From positions 62,001 through 126,000 of the forward strand of contig NZ_FSRL01000002.1 in NCBI RefSeq assembly GCF_900142295.1: a stretch of DNA of 64,000 bases, read 5' to 3'. The position numbers were made by a program, and so were the translations under genes. The notes beneath the pieces were generated by a model. That model ran no database searches. It saw only the letters and a list, made by a program, of their open reading frames with translations, and was not told where the DNA came from. This document shows positions 24,159-33,786 of the stretch, one piece after another. The stretch is from Vannielia litorea (GTDB lineage: Bacteria > Pseudomonadota > Alphaproteobacteria > Rhodobacterales > Rhodobacteraceae). The stretch's first letter is position 1, and the number at the start of each line of letters is the position of its first letter.

Positions 24159-24740
24159 TCATGCGCGATCGTCGATCACCAGGGTCACGTTGCCCTCGCC
24201 TTCGGCCTCGAAGCCCACCACGTCATCGGCGGTGAAGCCCTGCGCATCCAGCGCGGCGGTCAGGTGGCTGTTGGCCTCGATGGCCTCGTGAAAGCTCGCG
24301 ATCGCGTCGGCCTGCGCGTTCAGCGCGGTGTCGAGCGCCTGCGCCTGCTCGGCCCCGTCGATCTCGCTCAACAGAACGGTGTCGACCGTGACCTCGCTGT
24401 CGAGCGCCTCGATCTCGGCGGCGGCGCCGGCGGTGGAGCCGTTGTTGAGGCCGGAGATGACGGTGCCGTAGTTCAGCGAGGCATCGGCGCTGGCGCCACC
24501 TTCGGTCGCATCGGCCAGATCGCTTGCGCCGTCCTGCACGGCCTGGGCGGTGCTGGTCACGGCATCTCTCGCCTGATCGGCCGCGCCCTGTGCGGTGTCG
24601 AGCGCGCCGCTCGAGCCGGCTTGCACGCCGGCCTCCACATCGGTCTTGGCCTCGGCGCCGAGGGTGCCGGCGGTGGCTGCTGTGCCGAGCGAGCCGGCAA
24701 GAAGGGCTGCGATGGCGGTCTTGGTGAACATGTTGGTCAT
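24159..24740 (-). CDS. secreted Ala-rich acidic protein of unknown function
   Basis: A 193-residue exported protein. A signal peptide (about 1-24, TAIAALLAGSLGTAATAG) precedes a very acidic, Ala-rich mature chain. Residues about 40-85 are low-complexity helix (AADQARDAVTSTAQAVQDGA); the C-terminal 100 residues read as a globular part with AQALDTALNAQADAIASFHEAIEAN and end GNVTLVIDDRA. AGGAGGACACC before ATG 24740 is an ideal ribosome binding site, suggesting high expression. The domain is not recognised; a periplasmic stress or envelope role is only a guess. It is transcribed away from ttcA and ends at a strong terminator. Confidence 0.75.
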   Translation of the reverse strand: MTNMFTKTAIAALLAGSLGTAATAGTLGAEAKTDVEAGVQAGSSGALDTAQGAADQARDAVTSTAQAVQDGASDLADATEGGASADASLNYGTVISGLNNGSTAGAAAEIEALDSEVTVDTVLLSEIDGAEQAQALDTALNAQADAIASFHEAIEANSHLTAALDAQGFTADDVVGFEAEGEGNVTLVIDDRA

Positions 24741-24960
24741 GGTGTCCTCCTGAGAGTTCTGCGCGGCAGGATCGCCGCTGTGTGGGGCCACAACCACGCC
24801 CGGCGATGCCTGTTCCTGCCTCCGCCGCGAGCCCGGATTCTCGCAAGTTCCTGCCGAAATCCGGCCACCCGGCCCGCGGCAATCCGCACCTTCACAAGGC
24901 CTTGCGTTGAACGTGTGCCCCCGCTTCCCCAAGGCCGCGCTTTCTGGCATACGCAGCGCC

Positions 24961-25839
24961 ATGCTCGACGAGAACGACGACATTCACCCGCTGTTTCACG
25001 GCGCCCCCGCGACGACGGAGTTCAAGAAGCTCCGCAAGCGGATCGTGCGCGATTGCCGCGAGGCGATCGAGCAATACGGCATGATCGAACGCGGCGCGCG
25101 CTGGCTGGTGTGCCTCAGCGGCGGAAAGGACAGCTACACCCTGCTCGCCGTGCTCCACGAGCTGCAATGGCGCGGGCTGCTGCCGGTGGACCTGCTGGCC
25201 TGCAATCTCGACCAGGGGCAGCCGGGCTTTCCGGCGACGGTGCTGCCGGAGTTCCTGGCGCGGATGGGCGTGCCGCACCGGATCGAGTATCAGGACACCT
25301 ATTCCATCGTGATGGACAAGGTGCCGGAAGGCCGGACAATGTGCGCGCTCTGCTCGCGGCTCCGGCGCGGCAACCTCTACCGGATCGCGCGGGAGGAGGG
25401 CTGCTCGGCGGTGGTGCTGGGCCATCACCGAGACGACATTCTCGAAACCTTCTTCATGAACCTCTTCCACGGCTCGCGGCTGGCCACCATGCCGCCGAAG
25501 CTGCTCAACGAGGAGGGCGACCTCTTCGTCTATCGCCCGCTGGCGCATGTGGCCGAGGCCGATTGCGAGAAGTTCGCCCGTGACATGGGGTATCCGATCA
25601 TCCCCTGCGACCTCTGCGGCAGCCAGGACGGGCTGCAGCGCCAGCAGGTCAAGGCGCTGCTCGACCAGTGGGAGGCCAACCACCCGGGCCGGCGGCAGAA
25701 GATGTTCCGCGCCCTCATGAACACCCGGCCCTCGCATCTGCTCGATCCCGCGATCTTCGACTTCATCGGGCTGGAACGGCGAAATCAGGCCGATGCGCAA
25801 AATTCGAACGAAATCGCCCCGCCCGTCTTAAGAAACTGA
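24961..25839 (+). CDS. ttcA: tRNA 2-thiocytidine(32) synthetase TtcA
   Basis: A 292-residue PP-loop ATPase. The ATP-pyrophosphatase loop SGGKDS is at residues 53-58. The conserved Cys residues that hold the 4Fe-4S cluster are in CALC (128-131) and at Cys216/Cys219 (PCDLCGS). A further motif, [16 protein letters not shown], is a TtcA hallmark. The enzyme thiolates cytidine 32 of certain tRNAs. Start at ATG 24961. The gene lies inside the insertion between yidD and yidC and shares a 220-bp upstream region with the divergent secreted-protein gene. Confidence 0.95.
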   Translation: MLDENDDIHPLFHGAPATTEFKKLRKRIVRDCREAIEQYGMIERGARWLVCLSGGKDSYTLLAVLHELQWRGLLPVDLLACNLDQGQPGFPATVLPEFLARMGVPHRIEYQDTYSIVMDKVPEGRTMCALCSRLRRGNLYRIAREEGCSAVVLGHHRDDILETFFMNLFHGSRLATMPPKLLNEEGDLFVYRPLAHVAEADCEKFARDMGYPIIPCDLCGSQDGLQRQQVKALLDQWEANHPGRRQKMFRALMNTRPSHLLDPAIFDFIGLERRNQADAQNSNEIAPPVLRN

Positions 25840-25908
25840 ACACGCCGATTGCCTAGCTTGCCCCCCGTGGCGGCCCGATCCGGGGCGCAAGGGCATGAGG
25901 GCGATGGC

Positions 25909-27450
25909 ATGAGAGGGCTCAAGGGCACCTACTTGAAACTGCGGCGGGTGCTGCGGCAGGGCTTCTTCCGGCCGCAGATCGTCACTTTTCTCCCGGCGTT
26001 GATGCTGGCGGGCTACTGGTTTGGCGGCGAAGGGGTGATTCTCATCGCCGCGCTGCTGTTTCCGGTGCTGGCGCTGATGGGCGGGCTGCTGGAGCGGGGC
26101 GATTCCTCCGGCCGCCGTGACGGCGCCACCGACCTGCTGTTGCGCGAGGATTTCCTGGACCTGCTCGGCGAGGCGATTCCCCGGGCCGAGGCGCAGAACT
26201 GGACCACCGCCTGCTTCGTGCTGGAGATCGACGATTGGCCCACCCTGGTGGAGCGCGTCGGCAAGACGGCGGCGGAAACCGTGCTGCGCCGCACCGGCGA
26301 GCGGATCGAGAGCGCCATGCGCGGGGCCGATTTTGCCGCCCGTCTCGACGGGCCGCGCTTTGCCGTCGGGCTCGACCCGGTGCGCCGGATCAACCTCGAC
26401 ACCGCGCTTGGCATCGCCGAGCGATTGCAGGGCAGCGCCGGCCAGGCGGTGAGCATCGACGCGACCTCGATGCATGTGAGCGTGTCGGTCGGCTTCTGCC
26501 TCCACACCCGCGCACCGCAACGCACCGCCAACGCCCTGCTCGCCGCCGCCGAGGCGGCCGCCGACGAGGCCCGCGCCAACGGGCCGGGCGGCACCCGTGC
26601 CTACTCGCGCGAGATGCAGGCCCAGATCACCGCGCGGCATGCGCTGGTGGACGACCTGCTCACCGCCTTCTCGGAAGGCCAGATCAAGCCGTGGTTCCAG
26701 CCCCAGATCTCTACCGATACCGGCAGGATCACCGGGATGGAGGCGCTGGCCCGCTGGCTTCATCCCGAGCGCGGCATGATCGCCCCCGGAGATTTTCTGC
26801 CCGCCATCGAGCAGGCCGGGCTGATGGAGCGCCTGGGCGAGGTGATGCTGCACCACAGCTGCGCCGCACTGCGCGCCTGGGATCGCGCCGGGGTGAGCGT
26901 GCCCACCGTGGGCGTCAACTTCGCCGCCGCCGAACTGCGCAACCCCAAGCTCTGCGACCGGGTGAAATGGGAGCTCGACCGCTTCGACCTGCGCCCGGAA
27001 CGGATCACCATCGAGGTGCTCGAGTCGGTGGTGGCCGACACCGACGACGACACCATAACCCGCAACATCGCCAACCTGGCCACCATGGGCTGCCCCGTGG
27101 ACCTGGACGATTTTGGCACCGGCCACGCCTCGATCAGCTCGATCCGCCGCTTTGCCGTGAGTCGGCTGAAGATCGACCGCAGCTTCGTGATGCGGGTCCA
27201 CGAGGACCGGGAGCAGCAAAAGATGGTTTCGGCGATCCTGCTCATGGCCGAGCAGCTCGACCTCGACACCCTCGCGGAAGGGGTGGAGAGCATCGGCGAG
27301 CACGCAATGCTGGCCCAGCTGGGGTGCGGCCATATCCAGGGCTTCGGCCTCGCCCGGCCCATGCCCTTCGAGGATACCATCGGCTGGATCGAGAAGCACA
27401 ACGCCAAGATCGTCGAGACCCCGATCCTGAAAGGCATCGCGCGGGAGTGA
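25909..27450 (+). CDS. membrane GGDEF-EAL protein with degenerate GGDEF and intact EAL
   Basis: A 513-residue c-di-GMP protein. Two N-terminal hydrophobic segments (FLPALMLAGYWF and VILIAALLFPVLALMGGLL) anchor it. The GGDEF domain lacks the signature: the position reads ARLDGPRFAVGL, so it is probably not a cyclase. The EAL domain is complete: GMEALARWLHP, NFAAAELRN, TIEVLES, DLDDFGTGHAS, KIDRSFV, TLAEGVES and QGF are all present, so it should hydrolyse c-di-GMP. ATG 25909 is taken as start; a TTG at 25849 is less likely. It follows ttcA by 69 bases and precedes yidC by about 200. Confidence 0.88.
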   Translation: MRGLKGTYLKLRRVLRQGFFRPQIVTFLPALMLAGYWFGGEGVILIAALLFPVLALMGGLLERGDSSGRRDGATDLLLREDFLDLLGEAIPRAEAQNWTTACFVLEIDDWPTLVERVGKTAAETVLRRTGERIESAMRGADFAARLDGPRFAVGLDPVRRINLDTALGIAERLQGSAGQAVSIDATSMHVSVSVGFCLHTRAPQRTANALLAAAEAAADEARANGPGGTRAYSREMQAQITARHALVDDLLTAFSEGQIKPWFQPQISTDTGRITGMEALARWLHPERGMIAPGDFLPAIEQAGLMERLGEVMLHHSCAALRAWDRAGVSVPTVGVNFAAAELRNPKLCDRVKWELDRFDLRPERITIEVLESVVADTDDDTITRNIANLATMGCPVDLDDFGTGHASISSIRRFAVSRLKIDRSFVMRVHEDREQQKMVSAILLMAEQLDLDTLAEGVESIGEHAMLAQLGCGHIQGFGLARPMPFEDTIGWIEKHNAKIVETPILKGIARE

Positions 27451-27651
27451 GGCGACACGGCCAGCGCCGGCGCGGCAGCGGCCCCCGCAGCCTCCGATTC
27501 TGCCTCCCGCTCCCCGGCAAAGCAGGCCCGGAGCGCCCGGGACCCCGCCTGCGACCCCTCGCCCGGTCACAATTGCAGCCTTTCGTCTTGACCTTTCGGC
27601 CCTTGAACGATTGAACCCTCGCAACCTGAAACGAGCGAGCGGTGCCCCTGC

Positions 27652-29499
27652 ATGGACGACCAGAACAAGAACCTCATTCTCGCCACGGCGCTGAGCTTCC
27701 TTGTGATCCTGGCGTGGTTCATCATCTTCCCCCCCGAGGAGCAGGTGGTGCCCGAGGCGCCCAGCGCCGAGCAGACCGCCGGCAGCGCCGCGCCTGCCGC
27801 CGATGGCTCCACGACGCCCGGCGCCGCAGATGGCACCGCTCCGGCCGCCACCGGCGCCTCGGCGGCTGCGCCCGAAGCCGTGGCCAACGCCCCGCGCCTG
27901 CCCATCGAAACGCCCAATCTCGTCGGCTCGATCAACCTGATCGGCGGCCGCGTCGACGATGTGAGCCTCCGGCGCTACACCGTGGACGTCGACAGCACCG
28001 AGATCGTCCGCCTGCTGTCGCCCGTGGGCGAAACCAATCCCTATTATGCGCTGGTCGGCTGGGCCCCCGGCGCCGGGCTCACCCCCGCCGACGTGCCCGG
28101 CGACGCCACCGAATGGACCGTGGAGGAGGGCGAGAGCCTGACCCCCGGCACCCCCGTCACCCTGCGCTGGGACAGCCCCGCGGGCCTGATCTTCCGCCGC
28201 ACCATGAGCGTGGACGAGGAGTTCCTCTTCACCATCGAGCAATCGGTCGAAAACCCGACCGAAACCGCCGTGCGCGCCCAGCCCTACGCACTGATCAACC
28301 GCCACGGCCTGCCCGACCTGACCAACTTCTTCGTCATCCACGAAGGGGTCATCGGCCAGCACGGCGGCGAACTGGTGATCGAGGATTACGACGACGTCAC
28401 CGATTTTGCCGGCAAGCCCGAGGTGTTCGAGAACATCACCGACGGCTGGATCGGCTTCACCGACCACTACTGGATGACCAACCTGATCCCCGAGCCGGGC
28501 CAGCCCGCGACGCTCACGGTGGGCTACATCCCGGGGCAGGACATCTACCAGACCCTGACCAAGCAGCCGACGCGGGACATCGCGCCCGGCACCACCGTGA
28601 GCTCGCGCAGCCATCTCTTTGCCGGCGCGAAGGAATGGGAGGTCATCAAGCACTACCAGGACGATCTCGGCTTCGTCGATTTCGTCAACACGGTGGATTG
28701 GGGCTGGTTCTGGATGCTGACCAAGCCGATCTTCAGGGGGCTGCACTTCCTCTACGGGCTGATCGGCAACATGGGCCTGGCGATCATCGCGCTGACCTTC
28801 ATCATCAAGGCGATCCTCTTCCCGCTGGCCTACAAGAGCTACGTCTCGATGGCCAAGATGAAGGAGCTTCAGCCCGAGATGGAGAAGCTCAAGGAAAAGG
28901 CCGGCGACGACCGTCAGAAGCTGCAGCGCGACATGATGGCGCTCTACAAGAAGGAAAAGGTGAACCCCGCCTCGGGCTGTCTGCCGATCCTTCTGCAGAT
29001 CCCGATCTTCTTCTCGCTCTACAAGGTGATCTTCGTCACCCTCGAGCTGCGCCAGGCGGCCTTCTTCGGCCCGTTCCGCGACCTTTCGCAGCCCGACCCG
29101 ACCTCGCTGTTCAACCTCTACGGGCTGCTGCCCTGGGCCAACCCAGAGCCCGGCACGATCCTGGCGCTGATCTTCATCGGCATCCTGCCGCTGCTGCTCG
29201 GCATCTCGATGTGGCTCCAGCAGAAGCTGAACCCCGCGCCCACGGATCCGACCCAGCAGATGATCTTTGCCTGGATGCCCTGGGTGTTCATGTTCATGCT
29301 TGGCGGCTTCGCCTCCGGCCTCGTGGTCTACTGGATCGCGAACAACACGATCACCTTCATCCAGCAGTACACGATCATGCGCAGCCACGGGCACAAGCCC
29401 GATGTCTTCGGCAACATCAAGAAGGGCTTCAGGAAGAAGGCCAAGGCCGAGGCGGCGAAAGCCGCCAACTCCACCGCCAAGCCGGGCGGCAAGAAGTGA
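27652..29499 (+). CDS. yidC: membrane protein insertase YidC
   Basis: A 615-residue YidC/Oxa1 insertase of the Gram-negative type. TM1 (about 8-25, ILATALSFLVILAWFIIFP) is followed by an Ala/Pro-rich linker and the large periplasmic P1 domain (about 80-340). The conserved core of five membrane segments then carries LYGLIGNMGLAIIALTFIIKA, the coiled C1 loop (MEKLKEKAGDDRQKLQRDMM), VNPASGCLPILLQIPIFFSL and a basic tail. It inserts and folds inner-membrane proteins with or without SecYEG. The stop overlaps the GTG of the MOSC gene, so yidC-MOSC-engB is an operon. Confidence 0.97.
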   Translation: MDDQNKNLILATALSFLVILAWFIIFPPEEQVVPEAPSAEQTAGSAAPAADGSTTPGAADGTAPAATGASAAAPEAVANAPRLPIETPNLVGSINLIGGRVDDVSLRRYTVDVDSTEIVRLLSPVGETNPYYALVGWAPGAGLTPADVPGDATEWTVEEGESLTPGTPVTLRWDSPAGLIFRRTMSVDEEFLFTIEQSVENPTETAVRAQPYALINRHGLPDLTNFFVIHEGVIGQHGGELVIEDYDDVTDFAGKPEVFENITDGWIGFTDHYWMTNLIPEPGQPATLTVGYIPGQDIYQTLTKQPTRDIAPGTTVSSRSHLFAGAKEWEVIKHYQDDLGFVDFVNTVDWGWFWMLTKPIFRGLHFLYGLIGNMGLAIIALTFIIKAILFPLAYKSYVSMAKMKELQPEMEKLKEKAGDDRQKLQRDMMALYKKEKVNPASGCLPILLQIPIFFSLYKVIFVTLELRQAAFFGPFRDLSQPDPTSLFNLYGLLPWANPEPGTILALIFIGILPLLLGISMWLQQKLNPAPTDPTQQMIFAWMPWVFMFMLGGFASGLVVYWIANNTITFIQQYTIMRSHGHKPDVFGNIKKGFRKKAKAEAAKAANSTAKPGGKK

Positions 29500-30245
29500 C
29501 GGCCCGCCTGGCCGAGATCTGGCGCTACCCGATCAAGAGCCATGGCCGCGAGCGGCTGGCCGGGGTGGTGCTGGAGGCCGGCCAGGCGCTTCCGGGCGAC
29601 CGGCAATGGGCGTTGGCACTGGACGGGGCCGAGGCGGAGGCCGGGCACTGGGCCGCCTGCTCCAACTTCTCGCGCACCTCGCGCAACCCGCAGCTCGCGC
29701 CCTTCTGGGCCGAGACCGGCGCGGGCGACGCGGTCACCCTGCGCCATGCGAAGCTGGGCGAGGCCAGCTTTCACATGGATGACCCCGCCGACCAGGCCCG
29801 CCTGCTCGACTGGGTCGCGCCGCTGCGCCCCGAGGGCCAGCCCGCCGCCACCCGCGTGCTCAAGCTCGAAGGCCGCGGCTATACCGACAGCGATTTTGCC
29901 TCGGTCACCCTCTGCAACCGGGCCAGCCACGCCGCCGTCGAACAGCAGCTCGGCCAGAAGATCTCGCCGCTGCGCTGGCGCGGCAATCTCTGGGTCGAGG
30001 GGCTGGAGCCCTGGGCCGAGTGGGAGTGGGTCGGCCGAGACATCCGCCTGGGCAAGGCCCTGCTGCGCGGTGTCGAGCGGACCGACCGCTGCCCCGCCAC
30101 CATGGCCAACCCCGAGACCGGCGCGCGCGACGTGCCCACGGTGATGGCGCTCAAGGAGGGCTGGGGGCACAAGGATTTCTCGATCCGCTGCGAGGTGATC
30201 GAGGGCGGGGAGATCACCGAAGGCTGCGAGGTGACCCCCGCATGA
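29496..30245 (+). CDS. MOSC-domain protein
   Basis: A 249-residue protein. The N-terminal beta-barrel part begins ARLAEIWRYPIKSHGRERL, as in MOSC_N of mARC/YcbX proteins, and the MOSC sulfur-carrier core includes SDFASVTLCNRASHAAVEQ, LRWRGNLWVEGLEPWAEW and a conserved Cys in VERTDRCPATMANPETG. Such proteins bind molybdenum cofactor and reduce N-hydroxylated compounds or transfer sulfur; the partner is unknown. The start GTG overlaps the yidC stop and the stop overlaps the engB ATG. This gene order is common in Rhodobacteraceae. Confidence 0.88.
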   Translation: MTARLAEIWRYPIKSHGRERLAGVVLEAGQALPGDRQWALALDGAEAEAGHWAACSNFSRTSRNPQLAPFWAETGAGDAVTLRHAKLGEASFHMDDPADQARLLDWVAPLRPEGQPAATRVLKLEGRGYTDSDFASVTLCNRASHAAVEQQLGQKISPLRWRGNLWVEGLEPWAEWEWVGRDIRLGKALLRGVERTDRCPATMANPETGARDVPTVMALKEGWGHKDFSIRCEVIEGGEITEGCEVTPA

Positions 30246-30907
30246 GCACGCCGCTTCCCTTTCCGCTGGCAGACGCGCCCGACGAGATCACCCTAGAGGC
30301 CGCCCGCAAGCTCTTTGCCGGCGAGATCACCTTCGTGAAGGGCGTGGTGGCGATGGATGGCCTGCCCGCCGCCGACCGCCCCGAGATGTGCTTTGCCGGG
30401 CGCTCCAACGTCGGCAAGTCCAGCCTGATCAACGCGCTGACCGGGCGCAAGGCGCTGGCGCGGGCGTCCAACACGCCGGGCCGGACGCAGGAGATCAACT
30501 ATTTCGATCTCGCAGAGCAGGCCTTTCTCGTCGATCTGCCGGGTTACGGCTTTGCCAAGGCCCCCGTGCCGGTGGTGGAAAAGTGGCAGCGCCTGCTCAA
30601 GAGCTACCTCCAGGGCCGCGTCACCCTGCGCCGCGCCTTCGTGCTGATCGACAGCCGCCACGGCGTCAAGGCGGTGGACGAGGAGATCATGAAGCTGCTC
30701 GACACCGCGGCGGTGACGTTTCAGGTCGTCATGACCAAGGCCGACAAGGTCAAGGAACAGGAGCGCGCCAAGGTGCTGGCCCAGACCCGCGCCGCCCTGC
30801 AGAAGCATCCGGCCGCCTTCCCCGAGATCGTGCTCACCAGCTCCGAGAAGGGCGATGGCATCGCCACCCTGCGCGCCATCATCCGACGGGTCACGCTGGA
30901 GGGCTAG
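30242..30907 (+). CDS. yihA: ribosome biogenesis GTPase YihA/EngB
   Basis: A 221-residue TRAFAC GTPase. G1 is GRSNVGKSS (about residues 53-61), G2 lies in NTPGRTQEIN, G3 is DLPGYGFAKAP, G4 is TKADK and G5 is SSEKGDG. These match EngB/YihA/YsxC, which helps large-subunit assembly and is usually essential. Start at ATG 30242 overlapping the MOSC stop. It ends the yidC operon, 68 bases before coaBC. Confidence 0.96.
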   Translation: MSTPLPFPLADAPDEITLEAARKLFAGEITFVKGVVAMDGLPAADRPEMCFAGRSNVGKSSLINALTGRKALARASNTPGRTQEINYFDLAEQAFLVDLPGYGFAKAPVPVVEKWQRLLKSYLQGRVTLRRAFVLIDSRHGVKAVDEEIMKLLDTAAVTFQVVMTKADKVKEQERAKVLAQTRAALQKHPAAFPEIVLTSSEKGDGIATLRAIIRRVTLEG

Positions 30908-30975
30908 GCGCCTTTGCCCGAGGTTGCCGGGCGCCCCGCCGCGCCCTACAACTGGCCAAGCGGAGGGCCAAACCC

Positions 30976-32169
30976 ATGCTCCAAGGCAAGAAAATCCTGC
31001 TCGTCATCGCCGGGGGCATCGCCGCCTTCAAGTCGCTCGACCTGATCCGGCGGCTGCGGGAACAGGGCGCGCATGTGACGCCCGTGCTGACCCGCGCGGC
31101 GGAGCAGTTCGTCACGCCGCTCTCGGTCTCGGCGCTGGCCGCCGAAAAGGTCTATCGCGAGCTCTTCGACCTGACCGACGAGCGCGAGATGGGGCATATC
31201 GAGCTGAGCCGCGCCGCCGATCTCGTGGTCGTCGCCCCCGCCACCGCCGACCTGCTGGCCAAGATGGCGAACGGCCACGCCGACGACCTCGCCTCAACCC
31301 TGCTGATGGCCACCGACAAGCGCGTGCTCTGTGCGCCCGCGATGAACGTGCGGATGTGGCTGCACCCGGCCAACCAGCGCAACGTGGCGCAGCTCCGGGC
31401 CGACGGCGTGCTCTTCACCGGCCCCGGCGAGGGCGAGATGGCCTGTGGCGAATATGGGCCGGGCCGCATGTCGGAGGTGCCCGAGATCGTGGCCGCCGTG
31501 GGCGAGGCGCTGGCCGAGGGGCCGCTCAGCGGCAAGCATATCCTGCTCACCTCGGGGCCGACCCACGAGCCGATCGACCCGGTGCGCTACATCGCCAACC
31601 GCTCCTCGGGCGCGCAGGGCACGGCGTTGGCGCGCGCGCTGATGGGGCTGGGGGCCTCTGTCACCTTTGTCACGGGCCCGGCCTTGGTGCCGCCGCCGGC
31701 GGGGGCCAGCGTGGTGAAGGTCGAAACCGCCCGACAGATGCATGAGGCGGTCTTCGCCGCGCTGCCCGCCGATGCCGCCGTCTTTGCCGCCGCCGTCGCC
31801 GACTGGCGCGTGGTCGATGCCTCCGACAAGAAGATCAAGAAGGACGGCTCGGGCCGGATCGCGCCGCTGGAGTTTACCGAGAACCCCGACATCCTCGCCG
31901 AGGTGTCGAAATCGCCGCAGCGGCCCGGCCTCGTCATCGGCTTTGCCGCCGAGACCAACGACCTGATCGCCCACGCCGAGGCCAAGCTGAAGCGCAAGGG
32001 CTGCGACTGGATCATCGCCAACGACGTCTCGCCCGAGACCGGCATCATGGGCGGCTCCGAGAACGCGGTGACCATCCTCACAGCCGCGGGCGCCGATGCC
32101 CTGCCGCGCATGAGCAAGGACCAGGTGGCGCAGCAACTGGCCGCCCGCATCGCGGAGGCGCTCAGGTGA
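30976..32169 (+). CDS. coaBC: bifunctional phosphopantothenoylcysteine decarboxylase/synthase CoaBC
   Basis: A 397-residue bifunctional enzyme of coenzyme A synthesis. The N-terminal flavoprotein decarboxylase (about 1-185) has [17 protein letters not shown], the catalytic His in [19 protein letters not shown] and the Cys-containing substrate flap [13 protein letters not shown]. The C-terminal synthase (about 190-397) has [27 protein letters not shown] with the nearby KKIKK lysines and a C-terminal IANDVS. It ligates cysteine to 4'-phosphopantothenate and decarboxylates the product. It overlaps dut by four bases. Confidence 0.96.
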   Translation: MLQGKKILLVIAGGIAAFKSLDLIRRLREQGAHVTPVLTRAAEQFVTPLSVSALAAEKVYRELFDLTDEREMGHIELSRAADLVVVAPATADLLAKMANGHADDLASTLLMATDKRVLCAPAMNVRMWLHPANQRNVAQLRADGVLFTGPGEGEMACGEYGPGRMSEVPEIVAAVGEALAEGPLSGKHILLTSGPTHEPIDPVRYIANRSSGAQGTALARALMGLGASVTFVTGPALVPPPAGASVVKVETARQMHEAVFAALPADAAVFAAAVADWRVVDASDKKIKKDGSGRIAPLEFTENPDILAEVSKSPQRPGLVIGFAAETNDLIAHAEAKLKRKGCDWIIANDVSPETGIMGGSENAVTILTAAGADALPRMSKDQVAQQLAARIAEALR

Positions 32170-32633
32170 CGCCGGAGATCCGCTGCTTCCGCGACGAGGG
32201 TGCCGACCCCGCGATCGCGCTTCCGGGCTACGAGACGGAGGGCGCCGCCGGGGCCGACGTGCGCGCCAACCTGCCGGCGGGGCAACGCGAGAGCGGGCTC
32301 ACCCTCGCCCCCGGCGCCCGCGCCATCGTGCCCTCGGGCCTGCGGGTCGAGATCCCGGCGGGCTTCGAGATCCAGGTGCGCCCGCGCTCCGGCCTCGCCG
32401 CCAAGCACGGGGTGACGCTGGTCAACACGCCGGGCACGATCGACAGCGACTATCGCGGGCCGCTCGGCATCCTGATGATCAATCTCGGCAGCGCGCCCTT
32501 CACCGTGGCCCATGGCGAGCGCATCGCGCAGCTTGTCGTCGCCCCGGTGGTGCAGGCGAAATTCGCCGCCGCCGCGGCGCTCTCCGAGACCGCGCGCGGC
32601 GCAGGCGGGTTCGGCTCCACGGGCCGCGGCTGA
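32166..32633 (+). CDS. dut: deoxyuridine triphosphatase (dUTPase)
   Basis: A 155-residue trimeric-type dUTPase. The five family motifs are visible: AAGADVRAN (1), [12 protein letters not shown] (2), [12 protein letters not shown] (3, with the catalytic Asp), [13 protein letters not shown] (4) and [12 protein letters not shown] (5). It hydrolyses dUTP to dUMP and pyrophosphate, keeping uracil out of DNA and supplying thymidylate synthesis. The GTG start overlaps the coaBC stop; coaBC-dut is a frequent pairing. The stop overlaps the next ATG (TGATG). Confidence 0.96.
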   Translation: MTPEIRCFRDEGADPAIALPGYETEGAAGADVRANLPAGQRESGLTLAPGARAIVPSGLRVEIPAGFEIQVRPRSGLAAKHGVTLVNTPGTIDSDYRGPLGILMINLGSAPFTVAHGERIAQLVVAPVVQAKFAAAAALSETARGAGGFGSTGRG

Positions 32634-33721
32634 TGCTGCTTGTCTTCGCGCTCATGGCGCTGGCGTGGTGGGGCGGCGCTGCTCTGGGTGCGCCGCGCAG
32701 ACAGCGCAAGCTGGCGGTGGTGGCGATCGTTGGCGCGGCGCTGGTGCTCAACCTCGCGCTGCCCGAAGGCCACGCCCTGCGTGCAATGACCGGCGGACAG
32801 TGGGAGCTGTGGTTCATCGTTCTGCTCTTCGGCGGCATCGCACTCGGATACGGGCTGCTGCTGAAGCTGCTGCGCCGCGAGGCGGCGGGCATCGAGCAGG
32901 CCGAGGCCCGCCGCGATGCCGGGCACGCCGCCCCAACGCCCGAAGACCCCGCCAAACTCACCCCCGACGAGCTCACCCGCTACGCCCGCCACATCGTGCT
33001 GCGCGAGATCGGCGGGCCGGGGCAGAAGCGGCTCAAGGCGGCCCGCGTGCTGGTGATCGGGGCTGGCGGCCTCGGCTCGCCCGCGCTGCTCTACCTCGCC
33101 GCCGCCGGGGTCGGGCATGTGACCGTGCTCGACGATGATACGGTCGATGCCTCCAACCTCCAGCGGCAGGTGATCCACCGCACCGACGGGCAGGGCCGCA
33201 ACAAGGCCGAGAGCGCGGCGGAGGCGATGGCGGCGCTGAACCCGCATGTGAAGGTGACGGCCCTGGCCGAGCGGCTGACGCTCGAGAACGGCCCGGCCCT
33301 GGTGGCCCAGGCCGACATGATCCTCGACGGCACCGACAACTCCGCCACCCGCTACCTTGCCAACGACCTCGCCGTGGCGGCGGGGATCCCGCTGGTGTCC
33401 GGTGCGCTCTCGCAGTGGGAGGGGCAAATCTCGGTCTTCGACCCGGCGCAGGGCGCCCCCTGCTACCGCTGCATCTTTCCCGAGGCGCCGGCCCCCGGCC
33501 TTGCGCCCTCCTGCGCCGAGGCCGGCGTGATGGGGCCGTTGCCGGGCGTGGTGGGGGCGATGATGGCGGCCGAGGCGGTGAAGCTGGTCACCGGCGCGGG
33601 CAGCCCGCTGCGCGGCGAGATGCTGATCTACGATGCGCTCTGGGGCGAGACCCGCAAGATCCGGCTCAAGCGCCGCCTCGATTGCCCGACCTGCGGCCAG
33701 ATCGCCACGACAGGCGAATGA
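32633..33721 (+). CDS. membrane-anchored MoeB/ThiF-family adenylyltransferase
   Basis: A 362-residue E1-like enzyme. Residues about 1-80 hold three hydrophobic segments ([50 protein letters not shown]), then a linker and a complete MoeB domain from LTPDELTRYARHIVLREIG. It has the nucleotide motif GAGGLGSPA, DDDTVDASNLQRQV, the zinc Cys pairs CYRC and CPTC, and the catalytic Cys in SCAEAGVMGPL. MoeB activates MoaD for molybdopterin synthesis; a ThiF or sulfur-carrier role is also possible. The N-terminal extension is unusual against the usual length of about 250. Confidence 0.88.
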   Translation: MLLVFALMALAWWGGAALGAPRRQRKLAVVAIVGAALVLNLALPEGHALRAMTGGQWELWFIVLLFGGIALGYGLLLKLLRREAAGIEQAEARRDAGHAAPTPEDPAKLTPDELTRYARHIVLREIGGPGQKRLKAARVLVIGAGGLGSPALLYLAAAGVGHVTVLDDDTVDASNLQRQVIHRTDGQGRNKAESAAEAMAALNPHVKVTALAERLTLENGPALVAQADMILDGTDNSATRYLANDLAVAAGIPLVSGALSQWEGQISVFDPAQGAPCYRCIFPEAPAPGLAPSCAEAGVMGPLPGVVGAMMAAEAVKLVTGAGSPLRGEMLIYDALWGETRKIRLKRRLDCPTCGQIATTGE

Positions 33722-33786
33722 CCGCACCCCCCTTCGCCTTCCTTCGCTGCACCCCTATGTTGCCTCCCAAAGGAGACCGCGACCCC

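Noticed and set aside
25828..29394. A 1188-codon minus-strand frame across the EAL gene and yidC.
   Set aside because: It is a shadow of two well-identified plus-strand genes; composition is dominated by His, Gly, Arg and Gln with no fold.
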